Numbered from the stretch's first letter, positions 11,112-24,458 are shown. The stretch: DNA of 64,000 nt from Himantopus leucocephalus (GCA_003993805.1 RSEF01000004.1:6411306-6475305); one strand, 5' to 3'. The notes: generated by a model not told the origin, from the sequence alone. A program made the numbers and translations.

Positions 11112-12547
11112 GGGGCTGTAACACCAACAGCAGCCTCTGAGTCTCCTGCTGCGGCAGGCAGTGCCGGAGGGGATGCCAGAGACCAGAGCACGAAGATAGT
11201 TGTCAAGAGGGCAGGCGAAAACTGGCACGGTTTCATTCAGCCCTGCGCTCGACGTGCCCTGTTAGTCCTATAAACGTCCCGGCTGCATTTCAGAGCTGTG
11301 GCTGCTCCCCGGCTACAGGGATACGGGCACCCGCTCCCACAGATTTTCCTCTAGACAGTCAGTCCTATCTCAGGAGAGATGCTCCCAGCTCTGTGGATTC
11401 TCCCATGTGTCTATAAATCAATCAACATCTGGTTTAGAATTTTGTTCTTCTCTCATCTAGAGTCCTAGTCTAAAAACAGCACCCATTCCCTTCATATCTA
11501 TTGATTTTCAAACAACTTTCTAACACTGGTGTCTAATTATAGTGCATCACTGCTCATTACAATTACATGCCATTTACTGTTTGGATGGCCAGTGGAAACT
11601 CGTTTCATATTCCAAATAAATTCTCCATCAATACTACACACGGTTTTGTCTCAAAGATCTAACAGAAAGACTAAAAAAAAAAAAATAATTATATATATAT
11701 ATTTTTTTAAGCTCATCATTTCTGACCACTTCAAAGGTTTACAACAGAATTCGGTGTCAAAAACAATGAACAAGAGTTGAACGTTGGGGGGATTGCAAAC
11801 CAGGGAAAATCCAGTGTGACAGCGTTAACTGAAGCATGATCACACAGGCTATCAGACAAATCTGGATCACTTGAATGGACTGGCACAGCTGAAAGGGGGT
11901 TTTCTTTCATTTATAATTAACCACTTGGCTGACACATCACCGTATCCACGCACGCCAGTCGTGCATGTTTACACCGAAATCTCTGTAGAAGACCCAGAGA
12001 CGGTGAGCGAGAAAAGGTGAGAAGTTACGTACGCGCCCCGGTGAGACGCGAATTTTCGCATCACGAAAGCGGCCAGAGCCAAGGGAGAACGGTTCACCAG
12101 CACAACAGCCAGCGAGGCAGCAGCTCTGGGCGCTTCCCTGGGTGCCTTCGCCCCAGCTGATGGAAACTAATGATTTTGGGGTGACGGAGCACGGTGAGGT
12201 TTTGGCCTGTGCAGTCTGACTTCCGATACGGGGTACAAGGATAAACTTCTGCTAGAAAGCGGTTATCAGACAAAAGTCACCAATGCTCCCAAAAAGCATC
12301 AGAAGATGCAGAGAGCGGTCTATTAACTTGAGATAGATTTCCCAGGAAGTCCTCAAGGAGACAAAAAGCTTGGCATCCTGTTGGCGACGCTCAAAACGGA
12401 AACTGTATTAAGAAATATAACGACGAAGTACGGAACTCCAGTTTAAACAACAAACAAATGAATTTATACAAATTAAATACAGCCCATCCCGCTTTAAAAA
12501 GAGGTGCTTCTGCCAGTGAATATACTCAAAGTGACTTTACAGAACGC
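11112..12547. other. unique sequence with an AT tract and a small CpG cluster
   Basis: An A-run followed by alternating TA and a T-run occupies 11673-11710. Around 12000-12075 there are about eleven CpG in 75 bp (TTACGTACGCGCC and GACGCGAATTTTCGC), unusual against the CpG-poor surroundings but too short for a CpG island call. No exon was recognised. Confidence 0.5.
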
Positions 12548-12640
12548 CAGAAGAATTGAGGTCGGAAGGGACGTCTGGAGGCACAAACCCCAACTCAGGC
12601 CGGGCCAGATAGATCAGGTCACACAAGGTTATACACTCAG
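12548..12640 (-). mobile_element. possible degraded CR1 3' end
   Basis: The words GAGGTCGGAAGGGACGTCTG followed by AACCCCAACTCAGGCCGG and AGATCAGGTCACACAAGG follow the layout of minus-strand CR1 tails of the GGAAGGGACCTCTGGAGATC type. Divergence is high and the terminal CATAGAATC repeats are lost, so the call is tentative. Confidence 0.4.
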
Positions 12641-13555
12641 CTCCTCGCCTGCTCCTCTTAGAGAAAGCCATTTCACAGGAGGTAACGGCAAGCCCGGGGT
12701 GTTTGAGATTTATTTATTTAAAATGCTGAAAATGTGGCTGTGAAGGCTGAACCTTCTAATAAAGCCAGTGAAATGCCCAGTGCTTCGCAAACGGAGCCTG
12801 CAGCAGCGCAGCAAGCACATTCATATCTCAGACAGTCCTTGAAGAGGGCATCCGTATAAATCTAGCTTCGCTAAACTTGATGCCACGTAGGCATCTTCAG
12901 TGGCTTACCTACTTGTGTCCCTCGGATATTTTTAAAACAAACTTTACTTTCTTTTTCCTATGGAGAATATTCTTCAGAGTGCAGTTCCACTCATTTCTCA
13001 CTGCAACCAGGGTCCAAAAGTGGGGGTGCAGCAAAATCTTTAACCCCCCGAGATGAGACAGGCAGCGACACAGCTTCAGAGAGCCACGGACCCATCTTGA
13101 GCGCCAGGAAGGGGCCCCGCTGCATTTTGGAGACTTGCCGACATGACAGGGAGTCTGTCCCTCGCTGACTGCACCACAGCCCACGGAGAGGACCGAGCGC
13201 TCTCCCAGTGTAACGCCAGACCCCCAGTCTGCCACCCAGGCTCTGCTCTCCGGCAGCTGATGGTAAGAGGGGGCCTTGCGTGGCACCTGAGCTCATCGAG
13301 GAATGAGCAAAACTGCTGGTTATTTGGACCAGTTGTGTCTCACATGTTGTCATGTACTCATCATGTCCCTTCTTCCTTTAAGCTTTTAAAGGAAGAAGCT
13401 GTCTGCTTAACAAAGTAGTCAAAGGGAATGAGGTTTACGCTATTGTAAAGCATCTGTAGGGCAAAAAATCCAAGTAGACGCTCCACAACTCAACCACAAG
13501 CCACAATGCCATAAGACATTGGGCTTCATTAGTCCCGCTGCTGATCAGATACATG
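12641..13555. other. unique non-coding sequence
   Basis: No exon or repeat was recognised. Overlapping open frames on both strands at 12909-13418 are moderately GC-rich but carry no recognisable motif and oppose each other, so none is annotated. Confidence 0.5.
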
Positions 13556-13870
13556 TCTGAAGGAGGCCTACAAGAAAGCTGGAGAGGGACTTTTTACAAG
13601 CGACACGATGAGGGGTAATGGCTTCAGACTGAAAGAGGGGAGATTTGGATTAGATATCAGGAAGAAATTCTTGACTGTGAGGGTGGTGAGGCAGTGTCCC
13701 AGGTTGCCCAGAGAAGCTGTGGCTGCCCCATCCCTGGAGGTGTTCAAGGCCAGGTTGGACGGGGCTTGGAGCAACCTGGGCTGGTGGGAGGTGTCCCTGC
13801 CCAGGGCGTGGGGGTTGGAACTGGGTGGTCTTTAAGGTCCCTTCCAACCCAAACCATCCCATGATTCTAC
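13556..13870 (+). mobile_element. CR1 LINE, 5'-truncated 3' end
   Basis: This ~315-bp sense copy runs from AAGAAAGCTGGAGAGGGACT through GATATCAGGAAGAAATTC and the conserved AGAAGCTGTGGCTGCCCCAT core to the terminal CCATGATTCTAC. Severe 5' truncation is normal for CR1, whose target-primed reverse transcription starts at the 3' end. Compared with the 36.2-kb copy it lacks about ten bases near 13598-13608. The open frames across it are shadows of repeat sequence outside the reverse-transcriptase reading frame. Confidence 0.95.
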
Positions 13871-16800
13871 AGACCTTTGGAGAATGATGCCACATCACTC
13901 CAAGAGTAACAAACAACGTGGTATTCAGTTCACTCCGGGCGCTTCGCTTTGTCTCCTGGCAGCTCTGCGGAATTACTAATTTTGCAGTAGTTGCCAGCAC
14001 CAATACACCAACCAGTGGGTTGAATATTTTAGCTGTAATAAATAGGTTTAAAGAAAGGCTTTCTTCACTGACAACCTGCTTTATTTTTGCCAGCAGGCAT
14101 GAATCAAAACAGAATCACAGTACCCTAGCCTGACTTCAAAGGATACGAACATTTAATTTTTTGCAGCTTTTGCTTCACTGTCCATTGTACTGCAAATACA
14201 TCCCCGGGCCCCCAAAAATCTCTTTCATCACTAGTGTAACGTTCTTTTTTTAACCATGACAATCCAGAGAGGATGAGATGCGTTTCCAGCAAAGGCTGAC
14301 CCAGCCTGACCTTGTTTGTTTTCCAGAGCATGCCCAGCCTGTGGACACACAGCGTGGACACGCAGTGGGGTTTCTCCAGAGGCAGGAGGCTGAGCTGGAC
14401 CCAACAGAGCTGGAGGACACGATGCTCCTGGGCTCCCAGCGCTGCTTCCCCAGAGCTGGGGCTCCAAAGGTTGACGTGCGCCAGCAGATGGGAGGCAGCA
14501 CGTGATTTCCTCTTGCTCTACGGCATAGCAGAGGACTAGAGATCAGATCTAGGGTTTAATGCAATGATGCAAGTGAGGCAATTAGTAAATGACTCAGCAT
14601 CTGCAGACCAGCAGGCCCCCTATTAACCAGCTAAGTACATTATCTTGGCGGAGATCAGAGATTTTTTCCCTTAAGCTAATTGTCTGTGTATAACTTCTGC
14701 AGCTTGTCATATCCTACTGCAGAGTTGGGCTCCAACCCTGCAAGGTACCTCGTGCCCTTCCTCCACTGAGAGCCCTGGGAAGCAGCGTGCCCCAACCTCC
14801 CCGAGGAGGAGAGCATCCTCAGGCTCAGAAGTCTCACTGAAAGATCAAAGAGCAAGGAGACATTACTTTACCGAACCAATAAAACTTCCTGTGTTCCCAA
14901 ATAACATTTTATTCATTAGCTTCCATTCAAGGGGGAAGAAAAAAAAAAAAATGGTTTCACATGTGAACGGCCTGAACAACAGGCTCTAATTAGCACTGTC
15001 TCCCAAGTATCTTCAAGTTCATCTTTGCTCTGTGCCTGTTTCACAACCAGGAGAACAGCAGTCAGTCCAGGCAACAGCACTTGCAAAATGCTTATGGAGC
15101 AGGGAGACTCCACCAAGCAATACGGCCAACTTCAGCTAAGCTTTGGACAAGTAAAAAGAAACCAAATAAAAATCTCCTGTCCTCCTACCCCAACGTTATC
15201 TATTTAAGAATTATCATAAAAGATCAGGTGTTTACATTAAGTTCTCAGGACTCTCATTCCAGTTAAAAAGGTTAAAAATATCTTGGCAATGGTGACTAAA
15301 GCATCCACAATCCTTTGGGAACCCAGCAACAATCTCTTTCCAACTTCCAGGCTTCAGCCTGTTTACTCCAGCCAAAAAAAACAATGGTGGCAATTAAACA
15401 CTGGCCACTAAAATGTGAGCCGCTTTGTTAAAGACAGATGCGATGTCAGCCATAAGGCTACATACAGTCAAAAGGACAGATATTTTTCAAGTGCTGCTTT
15501 CTATAGGGGGAAAATAACGTACGACCCATGCAAGAGAGAAGATAAGGATGTGCTTTCCGGGGAAATAAACCCTCCTCTGTCATCTACCACGCAGCCTGGC
15601 AACCCCACACTGGGGAGGAGAAGAGAGGTGCGAATAGCCGTTAGACAGTCACAGAGCGTGCTGCGTCAGCGCGCCTTTCATCTCAAAGGCCTTGAACATA
15701 TTGGCCATCCTTTGATGCTCATGAATATTCTGAAACCACGCTTATTTCAGCCAACGGGCATAGCAGATGCTGCCCAGGTATGACCTCACTGAACCCTGCC
15801 CAGCTACGCCAGTAATGATGGGAGCACACAGCTGAACTGCGAAAGCGGGGCTAACACCACACGAGGGGAAAAGCCCTCAGAAGAGAGCTATAGTAAAGCT
15901 GTGCAGAAAAGGATATAACTGCCCTGTGAAAATATCTGAGAGCACAGAAGGAGCGTTCCCTTCCGTCTTGGGACAAAAAGCTAACACCTCTACAGCCATC
16001 ACCAGTCTGAAAAGCCTAAGACCAAATTTCAGTTCAGGTCAGACAAAAATGCCATTTAATTTTGACCATACAAAAAAAAACCAACCCAACCAACAAACCA
16101 ACCAAGCAAAAAAACCCCAACAAACAGAAAACCTGCCAGGTTGGTTTGTTTGTTTTAAAAAGACCTGAAGTGCAAAAGAAGTTACATTCATCTCTCCCTC
16201 CTTTGCATTTCAGGTACGTTGTAACTTTCATCTCTTTTATCCGAAATTTAGGCCCTTTTCCAGGGCTCGTTACACCCATGCTTTATTTGCTACATCAATC
16301 ATTTGTCTCCTCAATCAACTCCACCTACAGTCCCCTTGAGCTTCGGAGGCAGATGACAGGAGCACCGAGTATTCTGAAATGCACCATTCTGTTTTCTGGA
16401 GGTGCCCTCTACCCGCCCCAATACAGCCTCCAGCTGATCTTGGGCTCCAGTGGAACCCTTCGCCAACAACGCCGTTCCTCAGCCCCAGGCTCCAGAGACC
16501 CGTTGTCCCCTCTGTAAGGCCCATGTGAGGTTTGGTGTGTGGCTGGGACCAGCTTCGGGACAACTACGCGTTAGTGAATCCGAGACCTACAGCCATCCAT
16601 GGACTTGCCGGGTCAGGCTGCCGAACCACCGCGGGGCGCGTGGATGGCTCGACGTTTTCAAACATTTGTCCTTCACCAGTAAAAGTCTCTGGCGAGGCTA
16701 AAGCAAACTGCGTTCTCAAAATGAGTATTGATCATACAACACTGTTCATTTTGAAACGGCCGAGTTATCTGATCATTTCTGCTCTTCCATTTCCTTGGTG

Positions 16801-17076
16801 GATAATTTTGATTGCGCTTTTGAAAGCACGTTCTGCCCCATTAAGATATTTAAAACCGCCACACAACACAGAGCTGCAAACCGTTGCAGAATGCAAGTAT
16901 TCAGCAGAAGCACAGGGCGGCATTTTGTCTATTTTACAAGCACTGCCCACGTCAGGAGCATTTCACAGACGCATGAAATCCCTTATCCCACCTTTCACTT
17001 TTGCCAGATGATAAGATGACCTGTAAGGCAGATATAGCCCTCCTCCATCTCAACAGATGCTGTTATCACATTGGGC
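13871..17076. other. unique non-coding sequence
   Basis: No exon was recognised. AT-rich blocks near 14560-14715 and 15690-15745 resemble conserved non-coding elements in style (see findings). An A/C-rich inverted repeat at 16071-16149 is listed separately. The several overlapping frames at 14231-14539 and 16034-17019 have no recognisable domain. Confidence 0.5.
16071..16149. repeat. A/C-rich tract with an 11-bp inverted repeat
   Basis: Bases 16071-16126 are almost only A and C on the plus strand. ACAAACCAACC at 16093-16103 is exactly complementary to GGTTGGTTTGT at 16139-16149. Inside the loop, AACCT at 16130-16134 pairs with AGGTT at 16138-16142. This could fold as a nested hairpin. No transposon ends were identified. 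Confidence 0.65.
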
Positions 17077-17430
17077 AAGTAGCGGGTAGAGCCGTAACTG
17101 CGACCTTCGCGGCAGCTGTGGGTAAGGCGGGTTTCTGGGCAGTGACAACACGCACAGGGGTTAAGAGGCTTTGCCACGCGATGGCCTTGCGCCAGCCGGG
17201 ATGCGCGCATTACCGCGCCCTCGGAGGAGGTCTCTGCGGCGCACCGGTCTGCCAGGTGGGTTCCAGTGCGGGGAAAATATTTAGCAAGATGCAAAGAGAG
17301 AAGGACTTTGAGAGAACGAGAGTAATACGCTTGCACTCAAATCTCACGTAGAGACTAAACACCTCATCGCAACGCGCCGCTCGGTAACGCTACGACGGCT
17401 AGCGTCGTAACAGCGTGCTTCCACGGAAGG
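17077..17430. promoter_or_regulatory. CpG-dense patch, candidate CpG island
   Basis: I count about 36 CpG in roughly 350 bp, many in tight clusters such as TGCGCGCATTACCGCGCC and AACGCGCCGCTCGG, within a window that is otherwise CpG-poor. Retained CpG implies low germline methylation, as at promoters or enhancers. No TATA box, recognisable first exon or strong start context was found, so orientation and target gene are unknown. Frames of 113 and 116 codons overlap it on opposite strands and probably reflect the scarcity of AT-rich stop codons. Confidence 0.45.
17391..17409. repeat. CpG-rich 7-bp stem-loop
   Basis: TACGACG at 17391-17397 pairs with CGTCGTA at 17403-17409 around a 5-base loop GCTAG. 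It sits at the right end of the CpG-dense patch. Confidence 0.65.
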
Positions 17431-20400
17431 AACTTCCTAAGTACTTTTATTAAACACAGTCCCATGTTTGCTACTTTACTACACCTTGACATTTCCAGAA
17501 GGTCACAGACGAGCACATCTTTAATCTAAACTATTCAGTAACACCACCACTCTGCATAGCATTCGTAACATTTAAACTTTCGCACGATTTCCCTTCTGAG
17601 ATTAACATAGGTTTCAAGTAATTCACCAAACAGAGCAACTGATGCTCCGTGGCTGTGCTAAAAATTAAGTTAAAGTGCGGCGCGGCGTGGGTGCGGACTG
17701 CTGTCTGGTAAGAAGAAAGTTTCACACAGTTTAATGTCAGCCAATCATAAACGTATTTTAATTAAGAGTTTGTAAACAGCCCCATTGGAAATAGTGGCAA
17801 TACACTTCTGTGTAGTGTTGAAAACATGCTAAGGGTCACAAACTTTCTGAACGTGGCTCAGTAACTACCCTCGAAGTCAAAATTGAAGATGATATGATAG
17901 ATATTGAAGGCAGTATGATATTCTGATAAAACAACAACAACATTCCCCTTCTCTTGCACCTCAGAAGCTACCACCATNACGTGGCTCAGTAACTACCCTC
18001 GAAGTCAAAATTGAAGATGATAAGATAGAAATTGAAGGCAGTATGATCTTCTGATAAAACAACAACAACATTCCCTTTCTCTTGCACCTCAGAAGCTACC
18101 ACCATTACATTCCACCACTGGTGACTGGTATTTACCGAAGATGAAAGCCAAAGACAAGCCCGTGCTAAGCCTTTTTCTCTTTCAACTTATGCAAAGGGCA
18201 AATTTAACTTCAATCAGACTAGCACAGGAAAGCTCTGTCCATCAGCTGCCAATGCAGTTCATCTTTCGGGTTTTGCTTTTGCATTCTATTGATTTGTATT
18301 GGCATAACTCCGTGAGCTTCATCTCTTGCTCCGATTAGTCCAGTTTTAGTATTTGTCACAGAAAAATTCACCAGAATTGGTACAGACAAAGCTTTAGATG
18401 TCAGCAGCTGAAGACATATAACAGCATGAAGACAAGGAAACTCTGAAAGTTTTTGTTAAAACTTTTAGCATTAAGTTAAAAATTTTATAGACTTACAGAA
18501 AGCTGCAAAATAAACCACAATATAACAATCAGGCAATTTAAGAAATGAACTGAAAGAAAAGCAGAAGCACAAAGAGCGCCATCAGCACCCAATCACAGAT
18601 ACAAGTGTAAAGACAATACCCCTTTTTATGCCACTGATGACGTGCGCTATTCAAGTCTGTTTGGCCATCGCATTAAATCTAACCATATAGATCAACTCAC
18701 GCCAGTATCTACAGAGAACAAAACCTCTTGCAGGCTTTCCTTTTGCCCCACTGCTCAAACCTCAGCTAGAGTTTTCTTTTCTTGGACTGAAAACATTTAA
18801 GGCAATTCCAACTTCTTTTTTAAAAATAAACTCCTCCTTAACTTCACTAAATTACCATTATATTCACTTTCTCTCAGCAATTCAGCCACTGAAATTAAAA
18901 AAGAAATACAGGATCAAGTAAGCAGTTCCCGCACCACCGACCTGAGGGGATTTTCAACCACAGATGCACCTCACTTTGGAAACTACCACACCAACAACGT
19001 GACTTCAGGATTTCTGTATCGTCTATCTGAACTGAGCATACATCCTCTTAAAGTAATTACAAAGGCAGCCCCTGCACACAAGGAGATAAAGCCTACGTGC
19101 CACCAGGCCGTAATAACCAGCCTGGCAAGAGTCTTCCATCCATGCTCAGCAAGTGAAGACGCCTTCACTCTACAGACATGGAGGTGAAGCGCAGGACCCA
19201 GTGGAGAGAAGTGGTCCTCCCTCAACATAAAAATTCAGTTCACACACTGCGCTATTTGTACACTGAATATATAAAGCATTTCTTCGCAAGTTTTCACATT
19301 TCCAGAGAGCAAGATAATGCTGACAAAGACAAAAAAAAAATATAATCCAGTGTGTGCTTCACATCGAACACGTAACATTTCGAGATATACTTTCCTTAAT
19401 GTAAAGCTGGGCTCTCCCAAGCAGTAATATGCACCAAAATAACAGCTCCCGAGTCTGAATGAATTCTTTATTGAGTTATACAACGATTGCTTGTAGGCTT
19501 TGCTCTCAACTTCCTACATCTAACCTCAGGAAATTCCCACACCAGCTTAACAATAAATTGAGTTCTTTGTCACGCTTAATGAAAGAACAGCCACAGAGTT
19601 AATTCCTGCCTGCCTGGCCCACAGCCAACGCAAAGCAAAGAGAAATTTGGGGGCATCGGTATTTAAGCTGGATTTCCCGCAGTTGCCGCCACTAGTATAT
19701 TTAAGCAGAAGTAGCTCAGAGGTTTATTAAAAAGGGATAACCTTGATTGGCTGCAGAGAGTGCCACAGCTTCTGAGTAGCTCCAAAAAGCCCAAGGAGAC
19801 AGTTACCTGAATTCTGGCCCCGCTTAGAGCTTTAGGAAAATGAAAAGGAGGGAAAAACTCTCAAGGCAGCCTCAACAAGGCAACATCTAACTTGCTACGG
19901 AGCGGCAGTATCAACCACTAAAACACAAAGTGCCAGGATACGTGCAAGGCTCGAGAATATTGAAATACTTTTCCATAAGCTGCAGGGTCTAAAAAGAGCA
20001 AAAGCAGCGTCCAACTGCTGCTCTGTCGGCACACGGGGCTTGGGAGATGCAGATACCTCACCTATAGGCTTAAAATATAAAACAACAAGCATGTATCAAG
20101 ACCTACCAGGTGATGAAACGACACCATAAGGCAGATTTTTTTTTTTTTTTTTTAAAAGTGAACTAACAAAAAAAAGGTTTGGGGAAAAAAAAAAAAAACC
20201 TGCAGTAGGAAGCAGCGCTTTAAATAAACAAGCAGCAAAGTATGTGAAAAGCGCTAATCCGTTTGCCTGTTTGAAATATTACTCACTAGACGGTTCGCCT
20301 CAAAGCACAGGCTTTGTAGTTTATCCTCCTCAAATGACTCCCAGATAAAATTAGTCAGGTGATTTGCAGGATATATTGATTGGAGAGGATTTAGCTAGGG

Positions 20401-22500
20401 CAACATAAAAAAAACATCCAGCTTTATCTTTCAGTGAAAATGAAAGAGAAGAAAGCAAGCCTGCAAGCTATTATCACTGTATATAAATTAAGCTTTATTA
20501 ATGAATGAATTAATTAACTGCATAGAAAACGCTAGATAAGAGTTAAAATAATGCGTTTTCCCTGTTAAAAAAAAAAGGCAGATCTGAGAAAAAAGCAATA
20601 CAAATAAAACAAGTCTCCACCGTTCGTTTGGTTTTGGTTTTTTCTAAATGTCCGTAAAAGGCTGAATTTTCAGCCAAACGTTGCTGGAAAACCCTGCGAT
20701 GCGATGCTCAGTTTTCTCCTCCGATTCACAACTTTTTCAGCCTTTCCACATCAAACATCCTCAGCTTCCCTCTCTTAAATCCCCAACATGAACTTCCCAC
20801 TTTTCCCACTGAACACTGGTTTCAGAAAGCGCTCGAAAGACACAATATCCCGACTGTGCTACTCAGCGACGGAAAAAACAAGGATTCTTCTGACACGGGG
20901 AAAGAGAAATGGGTGCCCTCAGCTCACCCCGCTGGGTGGGGGCTCTCCCGGGGCTCCAGCTTTGCACGGGACCTTTGGAGGAGCATCCTGGCAGTAGCTT
21001 GACAGATGGTCCATTTTATCTGTAGGCTACCACGTCCTTCACGTTACAGATTTGTGAGAACGTGCTTTTACGTGCTGTAAAAATCCAAATCCACCAGTCT
21101 GAACATACAGGGTACACGCAACGTGGTTCCCTACGGAGCGGTCAAGCTGAAACCTACACGTGCATACGACTGTGCAGTCCTTTATGGAGTTGCCTATATT
21201 GCTTGCGTGGAAAGAAAAAGAGTAACTTATTGGATATGATTTAATACCATATTCCTTACACCGACAAACACTTGTACTCCCTCAAGCAGTGCCACTGATA
21301 GCAAGGTATTCATCAAACCACACGGGAGCTCACAGTCTGCACCTACCTGCATTTGAAAGTATAATTTTGTGTGAAATGACTGTTACTTGAGGTTCCTCCA
21401 ACAGTCCCTGGGCACTATTTGTGCTTCACAAACCCCCTTCCATTGGACATCTTCGTCTCCCAAAAACCGCAAAGGGCACCCAACCCCTGACGGTGCTGCA
21501 GAAGGGGGAGCGAAAGGAAGGTACGCTCCGCAAGGCCAGCGAGGAAACCCGTGGAGCGGAGGTCTTACCACATTTAACTCACTTGGTAACGACTCCGCTG
21601 AGATGGGTCTGCTGCACCTTCATATGTTGGGGAAGATGCTCCTCCCCAGTGGCAGAATAGACTCCATTATGGAGAAAAGGCAGGGGAAAAAAAAAAGTCC
21701 GCTTAACACACTGCTTGCCTAGAAAGCTGCTTCGGTCAAGCCGTAATTTGGGTTAAATCCACCAAGTAGCTTTAGATGGAAAAAACACCCCAACAAAACA
21801 GGGGGGTTCCACATGGCTGATGAAAGAGCAGTGGTGTCAGCAGCCCCCTTCCCATCGGCTATCAGCTGGAACACTCATCTGCAATGCAATAACCTGCCTC
21901 CACCGGAGCAGATCTGAACTCGCAGCATTTATTGCCCGGGAGGGCGCCACGACTACACCGCACCACCAGGGAAGCTAGAAGGACAGTTTTCAATCTCTCC
22001 TCTTGACATTGCTTTATTTCCTTAAATATTCAGCTGAGCCCAGACTGGCTCCACAGGTCAGCAGCTAGGTACTTTCCAGGGATGCAGGAGAAAGGCATCT
22101 CAATTCCCTCAGGCTGCAAAGGGAAATGAGTTCAAATCCACAATCCGAGGTTCATCAGCTCACCCAGGAACTACTGGGGAAAAGCGCTACGTCCCAGATG
22201 CATTTCTTGTTTTATGAATCATGCTTCTCTAGCAATTAACTCATTTCAGGAAGATAAAGATGCTTCAAAGGGTTTTTTTTTTATTTTTATTTTTGGTTTG
22301 AGTTAAAAATATATATTCTTGTCAGTAAGACATGCTGACAAATTTTCTTTTGCATTCAGAGCGCATCTATGTTGTTTTTATGTGCCATTTTAGATCAAGC
22401 GCAGAGCCAAAAAATAAATGCAATTATGTATTCAGCTCTATGCTAAAGTTTCATTTAAAGTCAAAAAGGAAAGTACGAACAGACAACGGCGGGGTAGAGC
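17431..22500. other. AT-rich unique non-coding sequence
   Basis: No exon or interspersed repeat was recognised over about 5 kb. Simple sequence includes an 18-base T-run at 20136-20153 followed by an A-run near 20185, GAATGAATTAATTAACTG near 20503 and a T-rich patch near 22270-22310. One N-flanked duplication is listed separately. Confidence 0.55.
17851..18105. repeat. 127-bp duplication around a single N (assembly join)
   Basis: Copy one is 17851-17977 and copy two is 17979-18105, separated by one N at 17978. They are the same length and differ at four positions (about 97 percent identity), including T/A changes in GATATGATAGATATTG against GATAAGATAGAAATTG. The likeliest cause is two overlapping contigs, perhaps from different haplotypes, that were not merged. 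Confidence 0.9.
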
Positions 22501-24458
22501 AGTAAAGTGGCAGATTAGAAGATGCAGGAATTCTGCTTAGTGGGCACATTTCTATGCTTTGCTCGTCTTCGCAGCCCTTCCAAAAATTCCCATCATTGGC
22601 AAGAAAGTTCTCATGAGAACGAACCAATTTCTCGATTGTCGTGTTGCATTTTCTGAGAAGACAAAGACACCAACTTGTTTTTACCGTTTCTGAGGCACAA
22701 AAAAAAGAATTTGGAGGCCGGCGGCAGAGCCACCTCAAGCCCGGCTTTGTAGTGACTTCTGTGACCCCACTGCTTCAGCAGCATCTATGGGAGGGGAAAG
22801 AACACACCTAGGAGTCACCTTGCAGGAGAAGACCTGTAAAAACATGTGAAGATCTTCCTATTTTGAACAGGAGATGGACTCACTATTTTTTTTTATTTTA
22901 TTTTTTTTACCACAATGCAAGCCTGTTGTCTTTCCTCCATTTGAATTTAATGATACTTTGAGGAGGAACAAAACATAACCCCCTCAGGTTCAGCTTTACC
23001 CCAAGGACAAATTGTTTCCCAGGGAGATTAGTTAAGGTTGTAAGGCTTGCTTTCAATTTCAGCTAAAAAAAAAATAAATATTTGTACTTAAACTAACTTC
23101 TAACTCTGTTAACAAACCAATGGAATTCCCATGTTCTGGGCTGTGATTGACTCTGTGGAAAGGTCCAAACTAATACCGATATAAACAAAAGTTCTCCTGA
23201 TGTCAGTGGGAACACTTGTGCAAGTAAAGCAAGCAAGAAGTACGAACCAACAGAATGCCATCCTTCAGCAAAAAGACCCAATTTCTGTTGGTTTATGTTT
23301 AAAGCAAGCATTCCATTGTTTAACAAAAATAAACATTCTAGCCTTTAAAAACAACCACCCCACACACACACATCCATCGATTCCCACACCAAGAGCACTG
23401 AAATGAAAATCTCTGTCTTAATCTGTGAAATCGCTGTTACGTTAAGATTTGGTTAATTTAGGTCAGTCAGTTGCTTGTAAAATTGTAAAAGCTCTTTGCA
23501 GACTTTGTGCATATTCAGCAATTAAAGTTCTAGAATGCACCTGGTAGTTTCCCACCTTGCATTCATAAACCAGATCCGGTTTTATGGAAGCACAGCATGC
23601 GGCGTGTAATTACTTCCGAGAAGTCAAGTAAAGCAGTTGGTCTCTTTTACAGTCCAATAACTTTCAATACTAAAATCACTTTAAAGAAACAATTTAAATG
23701 AAATTAAAGAACCGATTTGAGCTTTCGTGACTTGAATTTTTAATTGCTACAGTCGCTCAAAAGCAACCTGTGCTCCTCCCATTGTGGCACCTCAGACTGA
23801 AAGCACCACCTGATGCCTCTGCAGAGCATTTCATTTAAGCTCAAACCCCCTCCCATGGCACCGAAGCCATAACCCTACATTTATTGAAGGCAACAGGAAA
23901 CTTAATTTTAACAGCAACTAAGGCTTCAAACCATCGTTCCACCCCCGCGACGCCTGGCACCTGGACTGCGCAGAGGCAGAGCTCACGTCCACAAGGTCTG
24001 GAATGAAGTATTCTGCTGGACATACCTGCTGCAGTTTTGGGGGTAATATTTCAGGAACAGGGCACAAAAAGCACATCCATGAGAGCGTTCTCATATTGCC
24101 TTAATGCTGCCAGGAATTTGAATGGGCACAATCGTATACCTGACTATCAGTAGGCATAATTAAGGGGATCTGGAGGGCTTCTTTGGATGTCCCATTAGCA
24201 GTGCTGCTCTGTGAGTCAGTAAGATTTCTGTTAGTGACTGGAAGAGCCAGTAGAGCACGCTGTAACCGCTGGTTCTAACGCTCTGACACGCAACCCTAAC
24301 AGTTTCTCTACACAGCTTTCCTTCTCAGGCTAGAACACACGCCAGACATAGCAAAACTGAAGGACCTTGTGCAAGCTGGGAGCTTGCGCATCTTCTCTAA
24401 ACGTAAATCTGCTTACATTATAATTGTTCCTAACTTTCCCTTTCTGCACGTGTGCCAG

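Noticed and set aside
10965..11228. Possible coding exon on the minus strand containing VNHSGGEHFYACDL
   Set aside because: Similarity to the partner segment is limited to about 20 residues, there are no clear splice sites and no recognised family. Kept as a repeat pair.
17001..17351. Opposed 113- and 116-codon frames over the CpG-dense patch
   Set aside because: High CpG and GC remove stop codons on both strands. Neither peptide has a recognisable domain.
17851..18105. True tandem repeat or segmental duplication
   Set aside because: Copies are separated by exactly one N and have equal length. The same pattern recurs at several other Ns, so an assembly join is far likelier.
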